This document shows, one piece after another, positions 21,237 to 34,025 of a stretch of 64,000 nt of DNA. Below the pieces are notes generated by a model. That model worked only from the letters and a program-made list of their open reading frames with translations, had not been told where the DNA came from and made no database searches. Within the stretch, counting starts at the first letter, position 1, and each line of letters begins with the position of its first letter. The stretch spans positions 355,001-419,000 of the forward strand of contig CATNEN010000015.1 of assembly GCA_950097015.1 (NCBI GenBank), in the 5' to 3' direction. The stretch comes from Macrostomum hystrix. Its lineage: Eukaryota; Platyhelminthes; Macrostomidae. Position numbers and translations under genes: made by a program.

Positions 21237-23905
21237 CCATCTCACACTCTGCCTCTCACACTCTGCCTCTCACAGTCTGCCTCTCACAGTCTGCCTCTCA
21301 CAGTCTCCCTCTCACAGTCTCCCTCTCACAGTCTGCCTCTCACAGTCTCCCTCTCACACTCTGCCTCTCACACTCTGCCTCTCACAGTCTGCCTCTCACA
21401 GTCTGCCTCTCACAGTCTCCCTCTCACACTCTGCCTCTCACAGTCTCCCTCTCACAGTCTCCCTCTCGCAGTCTGCCTCTCACAGTCTGCCTCTCACAGT
21501 CTCCCTCTCGCAGTCTCCCTCTCGCAGTCTCCATCTCGCTGTCTCCCTCTCACAGTCTCCCTCTCGCTGTCTCCCTCTCACAGTCTGCCTCTCACAGTCT
21601 GCCTCTCACAGTCTCCCTCTCGCAGTCTCCCTCTCACAGTCTCCCTCTCACAGTCTCCATCTTAAAGTCTCCATTTTACAGTCTCCATCTTAAAGTCTCC
21701 ATCTCACAGTCTCCCTCTCACAGTCTCCCTCTCACAGTCTCCCTCTCGCAGTCTCCCTCTCACAGTCTCCCTCTCACAGTCTCCCTCTCACAGTCTCCCT
21801 CTCACAGTCTCCCTCTCACAGTCTGCCTCTCACAGTCTCCCTCTCACAGTCTCCCTCTCACAGTCTCCCTCTCACAGTCTGCCTCTCACAGTCTCCCTCT
21901 CGCAGTCTCCCTCTCACAGTCTGCCTCTCACAGTCTCCCCCTCACAGTCTCCCTCTCACAGTCTCCCTCTCACAGTCTGCCTCTCACAGTCTCCCTCTCA
22001 CAGTCTCCCTCTCACAGTCTGCCTCTCACAGTCTCCCTCTCACAGTCTCCCTCTCACAGTCTGCCTCTCACAGTCTCCCTCCCACAGTCTCCCTCTCACA
22101 GTCTGCCTCTCACAGTCTCCCTCTCACAGTCTCCCTCTCGCAGTCTGCCTCTCACAGTCTGCCTCTCACAGTCTCCCTCTCGCAGTCTCCCTCTCGCAGT
22201 CTCCATCTCGCTGTCTCCCTCTCACAGTCTCCCTCTCGCTGTCTCCCTCTCACAGTCTGCCTCTCACAGTCTGCCTCTCACAGTCTCCCTCTCACAGTCT
22301 CCCTCTCACAGTCTCCCTCTCACAGTCTGCCTCTCACAGTCTCCCTCTCACAGTCTCCCTCTGACAGTCTGCCTCTCACAGTCTCCCTCTCACAGTCTCC
22401 CTCTCACAGTCTCCATCTCACAGTCTCCCTCTCACAGTCTCCCTCTCGCAGTCTGCCTCTCACAGTCTGCCTCTCACAGTCTCCCTCTCGCAGTCTCCCT
22501 CTCACAGTCTCCCTCTCACAGTCTCCATCTTAAAGTCTCCATCTCACAGTCTCCCTCTCACAGTCTGCCTCTCACAGTCTGCCTCTCACAGTCTGCCTCT
22601 CACAGTCTGCCTCTCACAGTCTCCCTCTCACAGTCTGCCTCTCACAGTCTCCCTCTCGCTGTCTCCCTCTCACAGTCTCCCTCTCACAGTCTGCCTCTCA
22701 CAGTCTGCCTCTCACAGTCTCCCTCTCGCAGTCTCCCTCTCACAGTCTCCCTCTCACAGTCTCCATCTTAAAGTCTCCATTTTACAGTCTCCATCTTAAA
22801 GTCTCCATCTCACAGTCTCCCTCTCACAGTCTCCCTCTCACAGTCTCCCTCTCGCAGTCTCCCTCTCACAGTCTCCCTCTCACAGTCTGCCTCTCACAGT
22901 CTCCCTCTCGCAGTCTGCCTCTCACAGTCTCCCTCTCACAGTCTCCCTCTCGCAGTCTCCCTCTCACAGTCTCCCTCTCACAGTCTGCCTCTCACAGTCT
23001 CCCTCTCGCAGTCTGCCTCTCACAGTCTGCCTCTCACAGTCTCCCTCTCGCAGTCTCCCTCTCACAGTCTCCCTCTCACAGTCTGCCTCTCACAGTCTCC
23101 CTCTCGCAGTCTCCCTCTCACAGTCTCCCTCTCACAGTCTCCTTCTTAAAGTCTCCATCTCACAGTCTCCCTCTCACAGTCTCCCTCTCACAGTCTGCCT
23201 CTCACAGTCTCCCTCTCGCAGTCTGCCTCTCGCAGTCTCCCTCTCACAGTCTCCCTCTCACAGTCTCCATCTTAAAGTCTCCATCTCACAGTCTCCCTCT
23301 CACACTCTGCCTCTCACAGTCTGCCTCTCACAGTCTGCCTCTCGCAGTCTCCCTCTCACAGTCTCCCTCTCACAGTCTCCCTCTCACAGTCTGCCTCTCA
23401 CAGTCTCCCTCTCACAGTCTCCCTCTCACAGTCTCCCTCTCACACTCTGCCTCTCACAGTCTCCCTCTCGCAGTCTGCCTCTCACAGTCTCCCTCTCGCA
23501 GTCTGCCTCTCACAGTCTCCCTCTCACAGTCTGCCTCTCACACTCTGCCTCTCACAGTCTCCCTCTCGCAGTCTGCCTCTCACAGTCTCCCTCTCGCAGT
23601 CTGCCTCTCACAGTCTCCCTCTCACAGTCTGCCTCTCACAGTCTCCCTCTCACAGTCTCCCTCTCACAGTCTCCCTCTCACAGTCTGCCTCTCACAGTCT
23701 CCCTCTCACAGTCTCCCTCTCACAGTCTCCCTCTCTCGCAGTCTCCCTCTCACAGTCTCCCTCTCACAGTCTGCCTCTCACAGTCTCCCTCTCGCAGTCT
23801 CCCTCTCACAGTCTCCCTCTCACAGTCTGCCTCTCACAGTCTCCATCTCACAGTCTCCCTCTCACAGTCTCCATCTCACAGTCTCCATTTTAAAGTCTGC
23901 ATCTG
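21237..23905. repeat. 14-bp minisatellite, about 190 copies (CTCACAGTCTCCCT)
   Basis: Consensus ctcacagtctccct with variants tctgcct, tcgcag, tctcgctg and a block marker 'catcttaaagtctccat' that recurs at about 21658, 22528, 22768, 23142 and 23270. The largest array in the window. The strand is pyrimidine-rich with CACAG|TCTCC acceptor-like junctions. The 14-bp unit gives a stop-free frame in one phase (533 codons, S-P-S-H-S-L-P-L type repeats), not a gene. Confidence 0.96.
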
Positions 23906-24263
23906 AGTGTGTTATATGTTTAAACATATAAAACATCCTCAGTCAGGTTTGTTCTATCATTCATTTCCAAAGTGCGTCTCCTTTCATCCGCATGTCATAA
24001 TAAATTAATCTAAGCCCGGATAATGAAATTAAAGATGTCAAAAATTGACTGGAAATGTAGCAGACAGGCAGGTAACCACAGTCGACGACAGAAAACACTA
24101 GGGGATTGTTTCTGGCCAATCAGAATTCACTTTTCACTGACTAAAACTATGATGTATCCGAGGATGAGCCACACACAATGCGTGCGTCCCTTCTCTTCCC
24201 CCCTCTGTCTCTTAAGCCAGCTTTTGTGTGTCTCGACAGCAGGGTCAAAAATATGCTGGGCGC
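23906..24263. other. unique spacer
   Basis: No recognisable gene. The open frames entering the next array from here are array-driven. Confidence 0.4.
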
Positions 24264-26192
24264 ACACTCACACACTCACACACTCACACACACACACTCA
24301 CACACTCACACACTAACACACTCACACACTCACACACTCACACACACACACTCACACACTCACACACTAACACACTCACACACTCACACACTCACACACT
24401 CACACACTCACACACTCACACACTCACACACTCACACACTCACACACACACACTCACACACTCACACACTCACACACTCACACACACACACTCACACACT
24501 CACACACTAACACACTCACACACTCACACACTCACACACTCACACACTCACACACTCACACACTCACACACTCACACACTCACACACTCACACACTCACA
24601 CACTCACACACTCACTCACACACTCACACACTCACACACTCACTCACTCACTCACACACTCACACACTCACACACACACACACTCACACACTCACACACT
24701 CACACACTCACACACTCACACACTCACACACTCACTCACTCACTCACTCACTCACACACTCACTCACACACTCACACACTCACACACTCACACACTCACA
24801 CACACACACTCACACACTCACACACACACACACTCACACACTCACACACTAACACACTCACACACTCACACACTCACACACTCACACACTCACACACTCA
24901 CACACTCACACACTCACACACTCACACACTCACACACTCACACACTCACACACTCACTCACACACTCACACACTCACACACTCACTCACTCACTCACACA
25001 CTCACACACTCACACACACACACACTCACACACTCACACACTCACACACTCACACACTCACACACTCACACACTCACTCACTCACTCACTCACTCACACA
25101 CTCACTCACACACTCACACACTCACTCACACACTCACACACTCACACACTCACTCACACACTCACACACTCACACACTCACTCACACACTCACTCACTCA
25201 CTCACTCACTCACACACTCACTCACACACTCACACACTCACTCACACACTCACACACTCACACACTCACTCACACACTCACACACTCACTCACACACTCA
25301 CACACTCACTCACACACTCACACACTCACTCACTCACTCACTCACTCACACACTCACACACTCACTCACACACACTCACACACTCACACACTAACACACT
25401 CACACACTCACACACTCACACACACACACTCACACACTCACACACTAACACACTCACACACTCACACACTCACACACTCACACACTCACACACTCACACA
25501 CTCACACACTCACACACTCACACACACACACTCACACACTCACACACACACACACTCACACACTCACACACTAACACACTCACACACTCACACACTCACA
25601 CACTCACACACTCACACACTCACACACTCACACACTCACACACTCACACACTCACACACTCACACACTCACACACTCACTCACACACTCACACACTCACA
25701 CACTCACTCACTCACTCACACACTCACACACTCACACACACACACACTCACACACTCACACACTCACACACTCACACACTCACACACTCACACACTCACT
25801 CACTCACTCACTCACTCACACACTCACTCACACACTCACACACTCACTCACACACTCACACACTCACACACTCACTCACACACTCACACACTCACACACT
25901 CACTCACACACTCACTCACTCACTCACTCACTCACACACTCACTCACACACTCACACACTCACTCACACACTCACACACTCACACACTCACTCACACACT
26001 CACACACTCACTCACACACTCACACACTCACTCACACACTCACACACTCACACACTCACTCACTCACTCACACACTCACTCACTCACACACTCACACACT
26101 CACACACTCACTCACTCACACACTCACACACTCAAACACTCACACACTCACACACTCACACACTCACACACTCACACACTCACACACTCACA
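24264..26192. repeat. (CACACACT)n 8-bp array with higher-order structure
   Basis: About 240 copies of cacacact, interspersed with CACT-only runs, CACACA extensions and single 'taacac' variants. The same series of variants starts near 24490, 24846 and 25566, so blocks of about 360 and 720 bp have been duplicated. Alternating purine-pyrimidine stretches are typical of Z-DNA-prone sequence. Confidence 0.96.
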
Positions 26193-27859
26193 CGGAAGAC
26201 AAGACAGAAATAAAGGCATTGGGACATTGTCAGAGAGGCACCGGAAATGTCTGCAGGCAAGGCCTAAGCTGGGAATTCACCGCTGCTGGCTGCACGAGTC
26301 TGCTGTGCTCAGGAAGTTGTGAGTCCGCGAACAGCCTTGGAGAAAGAAGCTACAGAGATATTTGACTACCAGCTCTGCGATAACCGGATCTGGAATCTGT
26401 GTAGCAGTCGGGAACACAGGCCCGACTGACTGACTGGCATCAAAGCTTTGACGATGTTGTCGAGGTGAGAACACGCGCCCATTGCGAATGACTTTCCGAG
26501 TTTCGAAAAGAATCGACGGCTGGTCCGAGCCGGTGGGAATTCTATCGAAAATTTGCGAACAGATGTGCGAAATAAAAATGGGCAGCTGTATCAACAAGGG
26601 TATCGAGTTCGCGCCCCGTTGGCAAAGTACCTGAGGGCTGGGGAGGGGAGGCACAGTGCGCGAGACTGGAAAATAACAAACATAAGCTCGCGACATTAAT
26701 CAATTCGAACCGGCCCGACACGCAACACTGGCTGGGCCCGGCAAACTGAAACTAAATTGCTGCTTTGGAGGAAGATTCGGAGGAAATATTTATTAATTGT
26801 CGACGCAAATCCACCTGCTCAAAGTGTCACGCACAGGCGGTAGTTAGACTGGGGAGCAACTGCATGGTGTGAGATGGTTTACGACGAGATAATGGGATAA
26901 TAAAACATTTTACACGATTTGCTTTGTAATAGAAGCAGAATATTGTTACCTAAAACTTAATTATTAGACTGCATCAACACGCAGTGAAGTGACTTCTGAG
27001 CAGCAGCTCTGGAGAACTGAACTCTAAAACTCTTGCTCCATTGAGTCAGGGAGAGAGCACCATTGGATGGGGCCGAGGACTTTTTTACCATAGACTATAA
27101 TGAATTAAACGGCGTTTATGATATACTAAATGTGATTGCCCGTTGGACCATTAAAAGACTTAATGGGTTTGGAATGCAGACTGTTTGAGCCATAGACAAG
27201 AGATTGCATACTTGGAAGAAGCTCATTAAACATCCAATAAAAAAGCAGACAGACAAGAGTAAACGTCGCTGTGAAAGCAAGAATATTCTCTCAGAAATCT
27301 GACCTTTAGTCTATGGTCCAAAGTATCGCATTATTGGCTGGACAGTGTAAGTGCATGCTCAGGGTGAAGTGGAATGAACAGAAAATGATTTCGTTCAGTG
27401 AGTCTCAACAATCTATTGAAGTCCTAGGAATGTGGTGGCGCGTACAGTCGAGTCGTCATTAACGTCCGAGCACTACAAACGCATGCTTGACTTCGGTAGT
27501 CAAAGAGCTGGTTGCAAAATTCTTCGGTAGCCGCCCTGTCAGACACAAGCTCAAGCGGTAGAGTACTATTGAGTGAGCACAGCTCACCGCTCACATACGA
27601 GTCCGCAGGTCAGTTTTGGTCCTGGCTTTGGCATCAATCAAAGCGCGGATACTTGCCCCGAGAGTTAATCTAATTAATCACCTTGGAGTAAAGTGTGGCT
27701 CAGTTATTTTCTAGCAGACCAAAGAATGAAGCTTCTTATTTTGGCGGCTGAATGGCTGAATGAGGAAGGCGCCACTTGATGCATTTCGGGCCGCAAACTG
27801 CTGACCATGCAATAAAGTTTGCAGTTGCCGAGGCCTTTGCGAAGGGAGAGTAGAGATTT
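26193..27859. other. unique gene-free stretch
   Basis: A 1.7-kb stretch. A 139-codon minus-strand frame (26277-26696) shows no domain, signal peptide or family resemblance. At about 27550-27625 a weak tRNA-like stretch (AAGCGGTAGAGTAC) occurs but lacks a proper B box. No gene is called. Confidence 0.4.
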
Positions 27860-28605
27860 GGAATGGGATTAGAGAATGGGATACTTTAAGATGAGAATGG
27901 GAGATTAGTGTGGGGCGAATGCAAGATTAGAAGAGGAGAATGGAGGACTAGGATTACGAGAATGGGCGATTAGGGTGAAGAGAATGCGAGATTAGAAGAG
28001 GAGAATGGGAGATTAGGATATGAGAATGTGAGATCAGGAGATGAGAATGAGAGATTAGGATATAAGAATGGGAGATTAGGATATAAGAATGGGAGATTAG
28101 GATATAAGAATGGGAGATTAGGATATGAGAATGGGAGATTCGGATATAAGAATGGGAGATTAGGATATGAGAATGGGAGATTCGGATATAAGAATGGGAG
28201 ATTAGGATATAAGAATGGGAGATTCGGATATAAGAATGGGAGATTAGGATATAAGAATGGGAGATTAGGATATGAGAATGGGAGATTAGGATATGAGAAT
28301 GGGAGATTAGGATATAAGAATGGGAGATTAGGATATGAGAATGGGAGATTAGGATATAAGAATGGGAGATTAGGATATAAGAATGGGCGATTAGGATATA
28401 AGAATGGGAGATTAGGATATGAGAATGGGAGATTAAGATATAAGAATGGGAGATTAGGATATGAGAATGGTAGATTAGGATATTAGAATGGGAGATTAGG
28501 ATATGAGAATGGGAGATTAGGATATAAGAATGTTAGATTAGGATATAATAATGGGAGATTAGGATATAATAATGGGAGATTAGCAAAATATTCTAATGAT
28601 CAGGG
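27860..28605. repeat. 21-bp minisatellite (GGGAGATTAGGATATAAGAAT)
   Basis: About 35 copies of a 21-bp unit: gggagattaggata plus taagaat or tgagaat. Since 21 is a multiple of three it gives a 152-codon N-G-R-L-G-Y-K repeat frame, judged an artefact because every other array in the interval behaves alike and no flanking exon is seen. Confidence 0.93.
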
Positions 28606-29383
28606 GAGATTAGGTGAGGATCATGAGGAAAAGGGTGGGACAGAGGTAGAGGATGGGGGATAGTAGGCTTGAACCGCTGACGGATGGAGTGAGAGTGCTG
28701 GTAGGCATGAGCATGAGCTCAGTTCAGCTCAGGCAGTGTCTGGGTGTGTTAGTAGGCAGCTGCAGCGATGAGGGATGGAGAGAAGTTGATTGTGCGGCCG
28801 GGAGGAGGAACTGCAGAGGGCCGGCTGCAGTGTGAATGACGCACAGGCCGACTTCCTGCATAATCAGCTGATGGCTGAGTCGGCATCGATCACCGGCCCC
28901 GACAGGCCGACAGAAATCTAAACTTCTCCTCCGCAGCACAATGTGAATTCGCTTGCTGCTTTGTTTTGGCAAGCCCGCCTGAGCTGCTCAATATTGACGC
29001 GGGCTCAGCCCCGGATCCACAGGTAGCGAAATTGGCTTGGCCCCGCAACACAAAACAAAAACATGAGCTGGGCTTTAAAAACCGATGTGCTCAGGCCAGC
29101 GGTGGAGTAGGCCTTGATTGCATTACTGGTACAAAATACACTTTTGTTTGCTTCTGATTTTATATATTTTACCGGCTAATTAATTTCTTAGTCAGTGCTA
29201 AAAAGTATGAAGGATCGAATATAAAGTACATTAGGCGCATAGAGACAGCATGGCAACGAGACTTGAGGAACTGGCAACCACAAATACCTTGAATTCGCAA
29301 AGTTTGCAATCTGGTTGCCATGCGGTTGCCATGCAAGTAAAATGAAACTCGGTGAGCAGAGCTGAGTCGGGGAAAAGCATCGA
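28606..29383. other. 3' flank of the DEG/ENaC gene
   Basis: No other gene seen. No obvious minus-strand AATAAA signal close to the stop codon was found. Confidence 0.4.
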
Positions 29384-31720
29384 TCAACACGTCAAATGGC
29401 CGCTGCTGCCGCCTTCACAATGGCACCGACACCGCCTGCCCTGCCGCTGCTGTCGGTTCAGCCTGTGCCGGCTTTTCACGCTTCCGACGCCGCAAAATGA
29501 GCCTCCGGCACCGCCGCTAGTGTCTTCGACTGTCCCGGCCGCACAGGCAGAGCGCGCCCGAGTCCCGGCGCCTCGGCAGCAGGCGAGCATCAGGAGAGCG
29601 TCCACGGACTCGAGCAGACCCACAAGGGAGGCTCCCAGCAGCAGGCCCAGAGCTCCGCCTGCATCTGCCAGGAAGGCGGCCAGCGGGTACAGCCACACCT
29701 CCGACACCTGCTGGCCGAGCAGTGAGGCCGGCCGCACCTCCAGCATGCCCGTGTTGCTCTGCAGCACCTTGTGCGCGTGGATGCTGAACGGCTCCGGCCC
29801 CTGCATCTTCTGCAGGTAGGCCTGCACCGGCAGGCTGACATTGCGCCGCTGAGCCTCCGGCTGCACGATCTGCTGCTCGTAGAGGCGCAGGTTCTGCGAG
29901 ATGTAGGCCGCGTGCAGCGTGTCCGTGGACTGGAACCAGGGCCCCGAGTCCACCTCGGCCCGATAGCTGGTGCTCACCGGGTCGGGGTCCGCGGCCTCGA
30001 GTCGAGCCTCGTCGAACGGTCGCGGAAACTGCTTCAGGAAGCAGTCAACGGAGCGCTTGAAGGCGGCGTAGCCGTGCGTGTCCTCAATCCAGCGCATCTC
30101 GCCACCGCCGTCCAGAATGTACAGGTAGCGGCCGACGTACTTCGCCCGTCTGGGGTCGAACTGCAGCAGGATGGACTCGCGCACGCCCACGCAGGAGGGC
30201 CGGTCGGCCAGCGGTTCCGGAACCGGCAGCGAGTCGCTCAGGCAGCCGCAGGTTTCCAGCAGTTCGCGCTGGCGCAAAACCCGCAGGCGGTCCTCGCGTC
30301 GGCTGGCATACCGCCGGCACCATCGACCCTGACCGCCGAAGCAGTAGCTCACCGTTGCCGCGGCAGCTCGCTCCGTCAGGACACCGATGTTGCTTTCGTC
30401 GATCGCTGTGTCGTCGTAGTCGAGTTGGTCCCGCCGGACCTGCTTCATAGTAACTCGCATTGAGGTGATTCGGCCGCTGTTGATGTGGGAGACGCGGTCG
30501 AAGCTCGGCCAGGTCATTGGTGGGTGCAGGGTGGCCGTGTAGCTATGCCGGTGAGTCATGCTGGTCTGCGAGTCGCCAGTCAGCAACCAGTTGCTGGGGC
30601 TTAGCGTGTGCAGCTGCAGCACCAGGCCGGGATTGTCGTGGTCCAGGTGGGTCGCCCGCACAGCCCGCCTGGGCGGGTGGAAGGTAATGCAGGAGCCGTG
30701 CGCCGGGTGGAAGAAGATGGAGAAGTCTTCCATGGAGCAGAGTCGGCCCTGGTAGCTGCAGTAGGCCACCATGTCGAGCGGGCTGAGTACAGCGCTCGAG
30801 TTGATGTAGTAGCGGAAGATGCTCTGCAGGGCCAATCTTGAGGCGTACTCACGCTGGGCCTGTGTGAGGTGCTGCAGCGACATGTTGCCGTACAGGACGT
30901 AGCGCCACAGAGCAGGCGCTGAGGTCACGAGGATGTCAAAGCCGAAGGTCCGGTTGCTGCCTTCAAGCGTGTCGGGCTTGCTGACGTCTCGCCGGAAGAA
31001 AGCGCTCGGCGGGCAGACCGTAACGTCCGGGAAGACGAAGGGCCGCGGCCGGCTGGCGGTCAGGACGCTGCGGCCGCTGCTGAAGGCGGCCCAGAGGCGC
31101 CATAGGTGAAAGCTGCTCAGCGCAACGCAGAGCACCAGGGCCACGACCCAGAGCGACTTTACCGGAGGCGACCGGCGGAGGAACTTCACAGCGAACGGGC
31201 TGAGCTCGCCCCGAGCCATCGGCGCGCCATGGCGCTGCGGCGCACTCTTCGATCGCGTCTGCGGCTGCAGCGGGCACCGAGACGCCGTTGTCAGCGGACG
31301 AGCACCGGCTGGATGACCGTCGAGAGGACCGCCGATGGGCATCAGGTGGTGCTGAAACTGGTGCTGCAGGCGCTGTCTGTGCAGATGATGGCCGCTGCAG
31401 CCGAGGGCCCGAGGCAGAGACGAGAAGGTGCCGGGCAGGCATCCGACGTTGCCGCCGCCACCTCCGGTGCCTCCACCGCCTGCGCTGCCGCTGCCGCTGC
31501 CACTACCGCCGCCGCCAGCACAGCCTCCACCGCAGCCTCCTCCAGAAGTTGTTGACAGAGACGAAGGCGGCTGCTTGCGATGGTGCAGGCTGCCAGCCGC
31601 AGCCAGCGAGGACGAGAACGTGGTCGTGCCGGCTTCGTCGTCGGCCGAATTCTCGTCGAAGTCGAAGCTGTAGCGGCCGAGCATGGAGGCCAGGTCTATG
31701 GGCCGGTGGTCCAGGTCCAT
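29384..31720 (-). CDS. DEG/ENaC-family cation channel subunit, single exon
   Basis: Trimeric, amiloride-type Na+-selective plasma membrane channel subunit. From the ATG at 31720 it has 778 residues. Order: a long cytosolic N terminus with a Gly-rich tract (about residues 60-90); TM1 at about 188-210 (SLWVVALVLCVALSSFHLW); an extracellular loop with the post-TM1 FPDVTVCPPSAF motif and a Cys-rich palm/thumb (LLETCGCLSDSLPVP, SVDCFLKQFP); TM2 at about 672-712 with AGGALGLLLGASLVGLLESV, carrying the G-x-S selectivity signature; and a 66-residue basic, Cys-containing tail. The frame is open further 5' to a stop but has no earlier ATG; an upstream non-coding exon is possible. No intron interrupts it, unlike the other genes here. 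The N-terminal His-Gly gating motif is not at its usual spacing before TM1 (a HG lies 24 residues from the LW instead of about 15). Ligand is unknown: peptide-, acid- or mechano-gated types cannot be separated. Confidence 0.92.
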   Translation of the reverse strand: MDLDHRPIDLASMLGRYSFDFDENSADDEAGTTTFSSSLAAAGSLHHRKQPPSSLSTTSGGGCGGGCAGGGGSGSGSGSAGGGGTGGGGGNVGCLPGTFSSLPRALGCSGHHLHRQRLQHQFQHHLMPIGGPLDGHPAGARPLTTASRCPLQPQTRSKSAPQRHGAPMARGELSPFAVKFLRRSPPVKSLWVVALVLCVALSSFHLWRLWAAFSSGRSVLTASRPRPFVFPDVTVCPPSAFFRRDVSKPDTLEGSNRTFGFDILVTSAPALWRYVLYGNMSLQHLTQAQREYASRLALQSIFRYYINSSAVLSPLDMVAYCSYQGRLCSMEDFSIFFHPAHGSCITFHPPRRAVRATHLDHDNPGLVLQLHTLSPSNWLLTGDSQTSMTHRHSYTATLHPPMTWPSFDRVSHINSGRITSMRVTMKQVRRDQLDYDDTAIDESNIGVLTERAAAATVSYCFGGQGRWCRRYASRREDRLRVLRQRELLETCGCLSDSLPVPEPLADRPSCVGVRESILLQFDPRRAKYVGRYLYILDGGGEMRWIEDTHGYAAFKRSVDCFLKQFPRPFDEARLEAADPDPVSTSYRAEVDSGPWFQSTDTLHAAYISQNLRLYEQQIVQPEAQRRNVSLPVQAYLQKMQGPEPFSIHAHKVLQSNTGMLEVRPASLLGQQVSEVWLYPLAAFLADAGGALGLLLGASLVGLLESVDALLMLACCRGAGTRARSACAAGTVEDTSGGAGGSFCGVGSVKSRHRLNRQQRQGRRCRCHCEGGSSGHLTC
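31430..31545 (-). repeat. Gly-codon-rich tract in the channel N terminus
   Basis: GGC/GGT/AGC-rich, imperfect triplet repeat inside the channel coding frame, encoding the Gly/Ser tract. It produces long shadow frames on both strands. Confidence 0.7.
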
Positions 31721-32804
31721 TGGGTGGATCGGCACTGGCTGAGCAAGCAAGTTGAGCAGTTTAGAATTAATGCAATGCTTTGAGCGATAGTGGCTACAAT
31801 AGCTGCGGAGACGGCATCCCGGAGTCTCAAGCAGCTGTCGGTATAACTGTGAGCAGTTCTGAGCTCACAGGGCGGGTCCAGGAAGGTGTTGACGCAGGTT
31901 GCGCTGTGGTTAGCAGCTGCTGCGCTCGCCAGTTTTATGACGGCAATAACTTTCAGAGCGGCAATTTCAGCCAGAGTCAGGAGGGTAGCTGGCGGACCAA
32001 TGAGGGCACAGCTGGCTGTGAGGTCCGGGCAACCAATGGCTGGGCTGGGCCGAGTCTCCAAGTGTGCTGGGTGGAGCAGCGGCAATCAATTGATGCGATC
32101 ATCAATTTCCTTGATAAAGCACTCCAAGTGGAGTTTAATGCTTTCACCAAGGGCTGCCGAGGTATCCAGGTGGGATATTTATTTCTGCCAACCTGCAGAA
32201 GTGCAGCGCCACTGTTATCATGGCCGGTCCAAAGAAGTTCAGGTGAAAAATTGTTTAAAAAATGAGCGCGCAGCTGCCGCTGTGACAGCCAGCAGCCACC
32301 TGCCACTGCCTCCTCGCCTTCTTATTTCAAGTGCATTCCATTACCGGCCCCGGTGGGAGAAAGTGTGCAGCCAGGACAAGTCCCCACCCCAGCTAGATCT
32401 GTGGGCAGATAGAGGCCGTGTGTCAGTGACTCGGGCTCTCAGTTACAATCGACCGGCTGAGAAGTTCTCGGCTCCGGGCGGGTGGCGGCCGCGGGGGGTA
32501 CAGTCGGCGGCGATTAAACTAGGAAATTAAAAAGCCAGAAGCAGTTTTGGAGTGGGGAGCGGGGAACTGGGAATCGGAACCTGTTGGACCCGTGTCGGGC
32601 TGGCTGTGCGCGTGGCGCCAGTGGCTGCAGGGGCCATCCTGCCATTGTCTGACTCCGAAACTGACCGCTGCCCCTCCCAACCCAGAATATTTTCAATTGA
32701 ATTCTCCTTTCAACCAGTGGATGATCCTGCGGCTGGCATGCATCGACATTGATTAGCTGTGAACTTTTCGTTACCGACTTGCTTCCTGACCACCTTTATC
32801 TGCC
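31721..32804. other. 5' flank of the DEG/ENaC gene
   Basis: GC-richer sequence upstream of the channel gene, with several overlapping short open frames on both strands; none resembles a protein family. It probably holds the promoter, but no element can be defined. Confidence 0.4.
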
Positions 32805-34025
32805 TCTATCAATCCCTATCAGCCTTTATTAATCTCTATCAGTCTCAATCCATTCTAACCAGTCTCTATTCACTCCTATCAATCTCTATTCACTCCTATC
32901 AATATCTATTCATCCCTATCAATATCTATTCATCCCAATCAATCTCTATTCATCCCTATCAATCTCTATTCACCCCTATCAATCTCTATTCATCCCTATC
33001 AATCTCTATTCATCCCTATCAATCTCTATTCATCCCAATCAATCTCTATTCATCCCTATCAATCTCTATTCATCCCTATCAATCTCTATTCACCCCTATC
33101 AATCTCTATTCACCCCTATCAATCTCTATTCATCCCAATCAATCTCTATTCATCCCTATCAATCTCTATTCACCCCTATCAATCTCTATTCATCCCTATC
33201 AATCTCTATTCATCCCTATCAATCTCTATTCACCCCTATCAATCTCTATTCATCCCTATCAATCTCTATTCATCCCTATCAATCTCTATTCACCCCTATC
33301 AATCTCTATTCATCCCTATCAATCTCTATTCATCCCTATCAATCTCTATTCATCCCAATCAATCTCTATTCACCCCTATCAATCTCTATTCATCCCAATC
33401 AATCTCTATTCACCCCAATCAATCTCTATTCACCCCTATCAATCTCTATTCATCCCAATCAATCTCTATTCACCCCTATCAATCTCTATTCATCCCAATC
33501 AATCTCTATTCACCCCTATCAATCTCTATTCACCCCTATCAATCTCTATTCACCCCTATCAATCTCTATTCACCCCTATCAATCTCTATTCACCCCTATC
33601 AATCTCTATTCATCCCTATCAATCTCTATTCATCCCTATCAATCTCTATTCACCCCTATCAATCTCTATTCATCCCTATCAATCTCTATTCATCCCTATC
33701 AATCTCTATTCACCCCTATCAATCTCTATTCATCCCAATCAATCTCTATTCACCCCTATCAATCTCTATTCATCCCAATCAATCTCTATTCACCCCAATC
33801 AATCTCTATTCACCCCTATCAATCTCTATTCATCCCAATCAATCTCTATTCACCCCTATCAATCTCTATTCATCCCAATCAATCTCTATTCACCCCTATC
33901 AATCTCTATTCACCCCTATCAATCTCTATTCACCCCTATCAATCTCTATTCACCCCTATCAATCTCTATTCATCCCTATCAATCTCTATTCATCCCTATC
34001 AGCCTCTATCCATCCCTATCCAACT
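32805..34025. repeat. 20-bp minisatellite (CAATCTCTATTCATCCCTAT)
   Basis: About 61 copies of caatctctattcatccctat with cat/cac and cta/caa alternation. Very homogeneous. One frame stays open for 514 codons (S-L-F-I-P-I-N-L-Y type) and is rejected as a gene. Confidence 0.96.

Noticed and set aside
21170-22771. 533-codon plus-strand frame, the longest outside the real genes
   Set aside because: 14-bp array; the repeat period (42 bp, 14 residues) follows the DNA unit exactly and no start context or splice signal supports it.
24228-25394. 388-codon Thr-His-Ser-Leu frame
   Set aside because: (CACACACT)n array.
24264-26192. CRISPR-like reading of tandem arrays
   Set aside because: Units abut without unique spacers, and the DNA is from an animal.
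26277-26696. 139-codon minus-strand frame
   Set aside because: No domain, signal sequence, splice-site context or repeat-free conservation pattern recognised.
28028-28486. 152-codon N-G-R-L-G-Y-K repeat frame
   Set aside because: 21-bp array, a multiple of three, so the frame is forced open; no flanking coding signal.
29771-30463. 230-codon plus-strand frame opposite the channel
   Set aside because: Antisense shadow of the GC-rich DEG/ENaC coding sequence.
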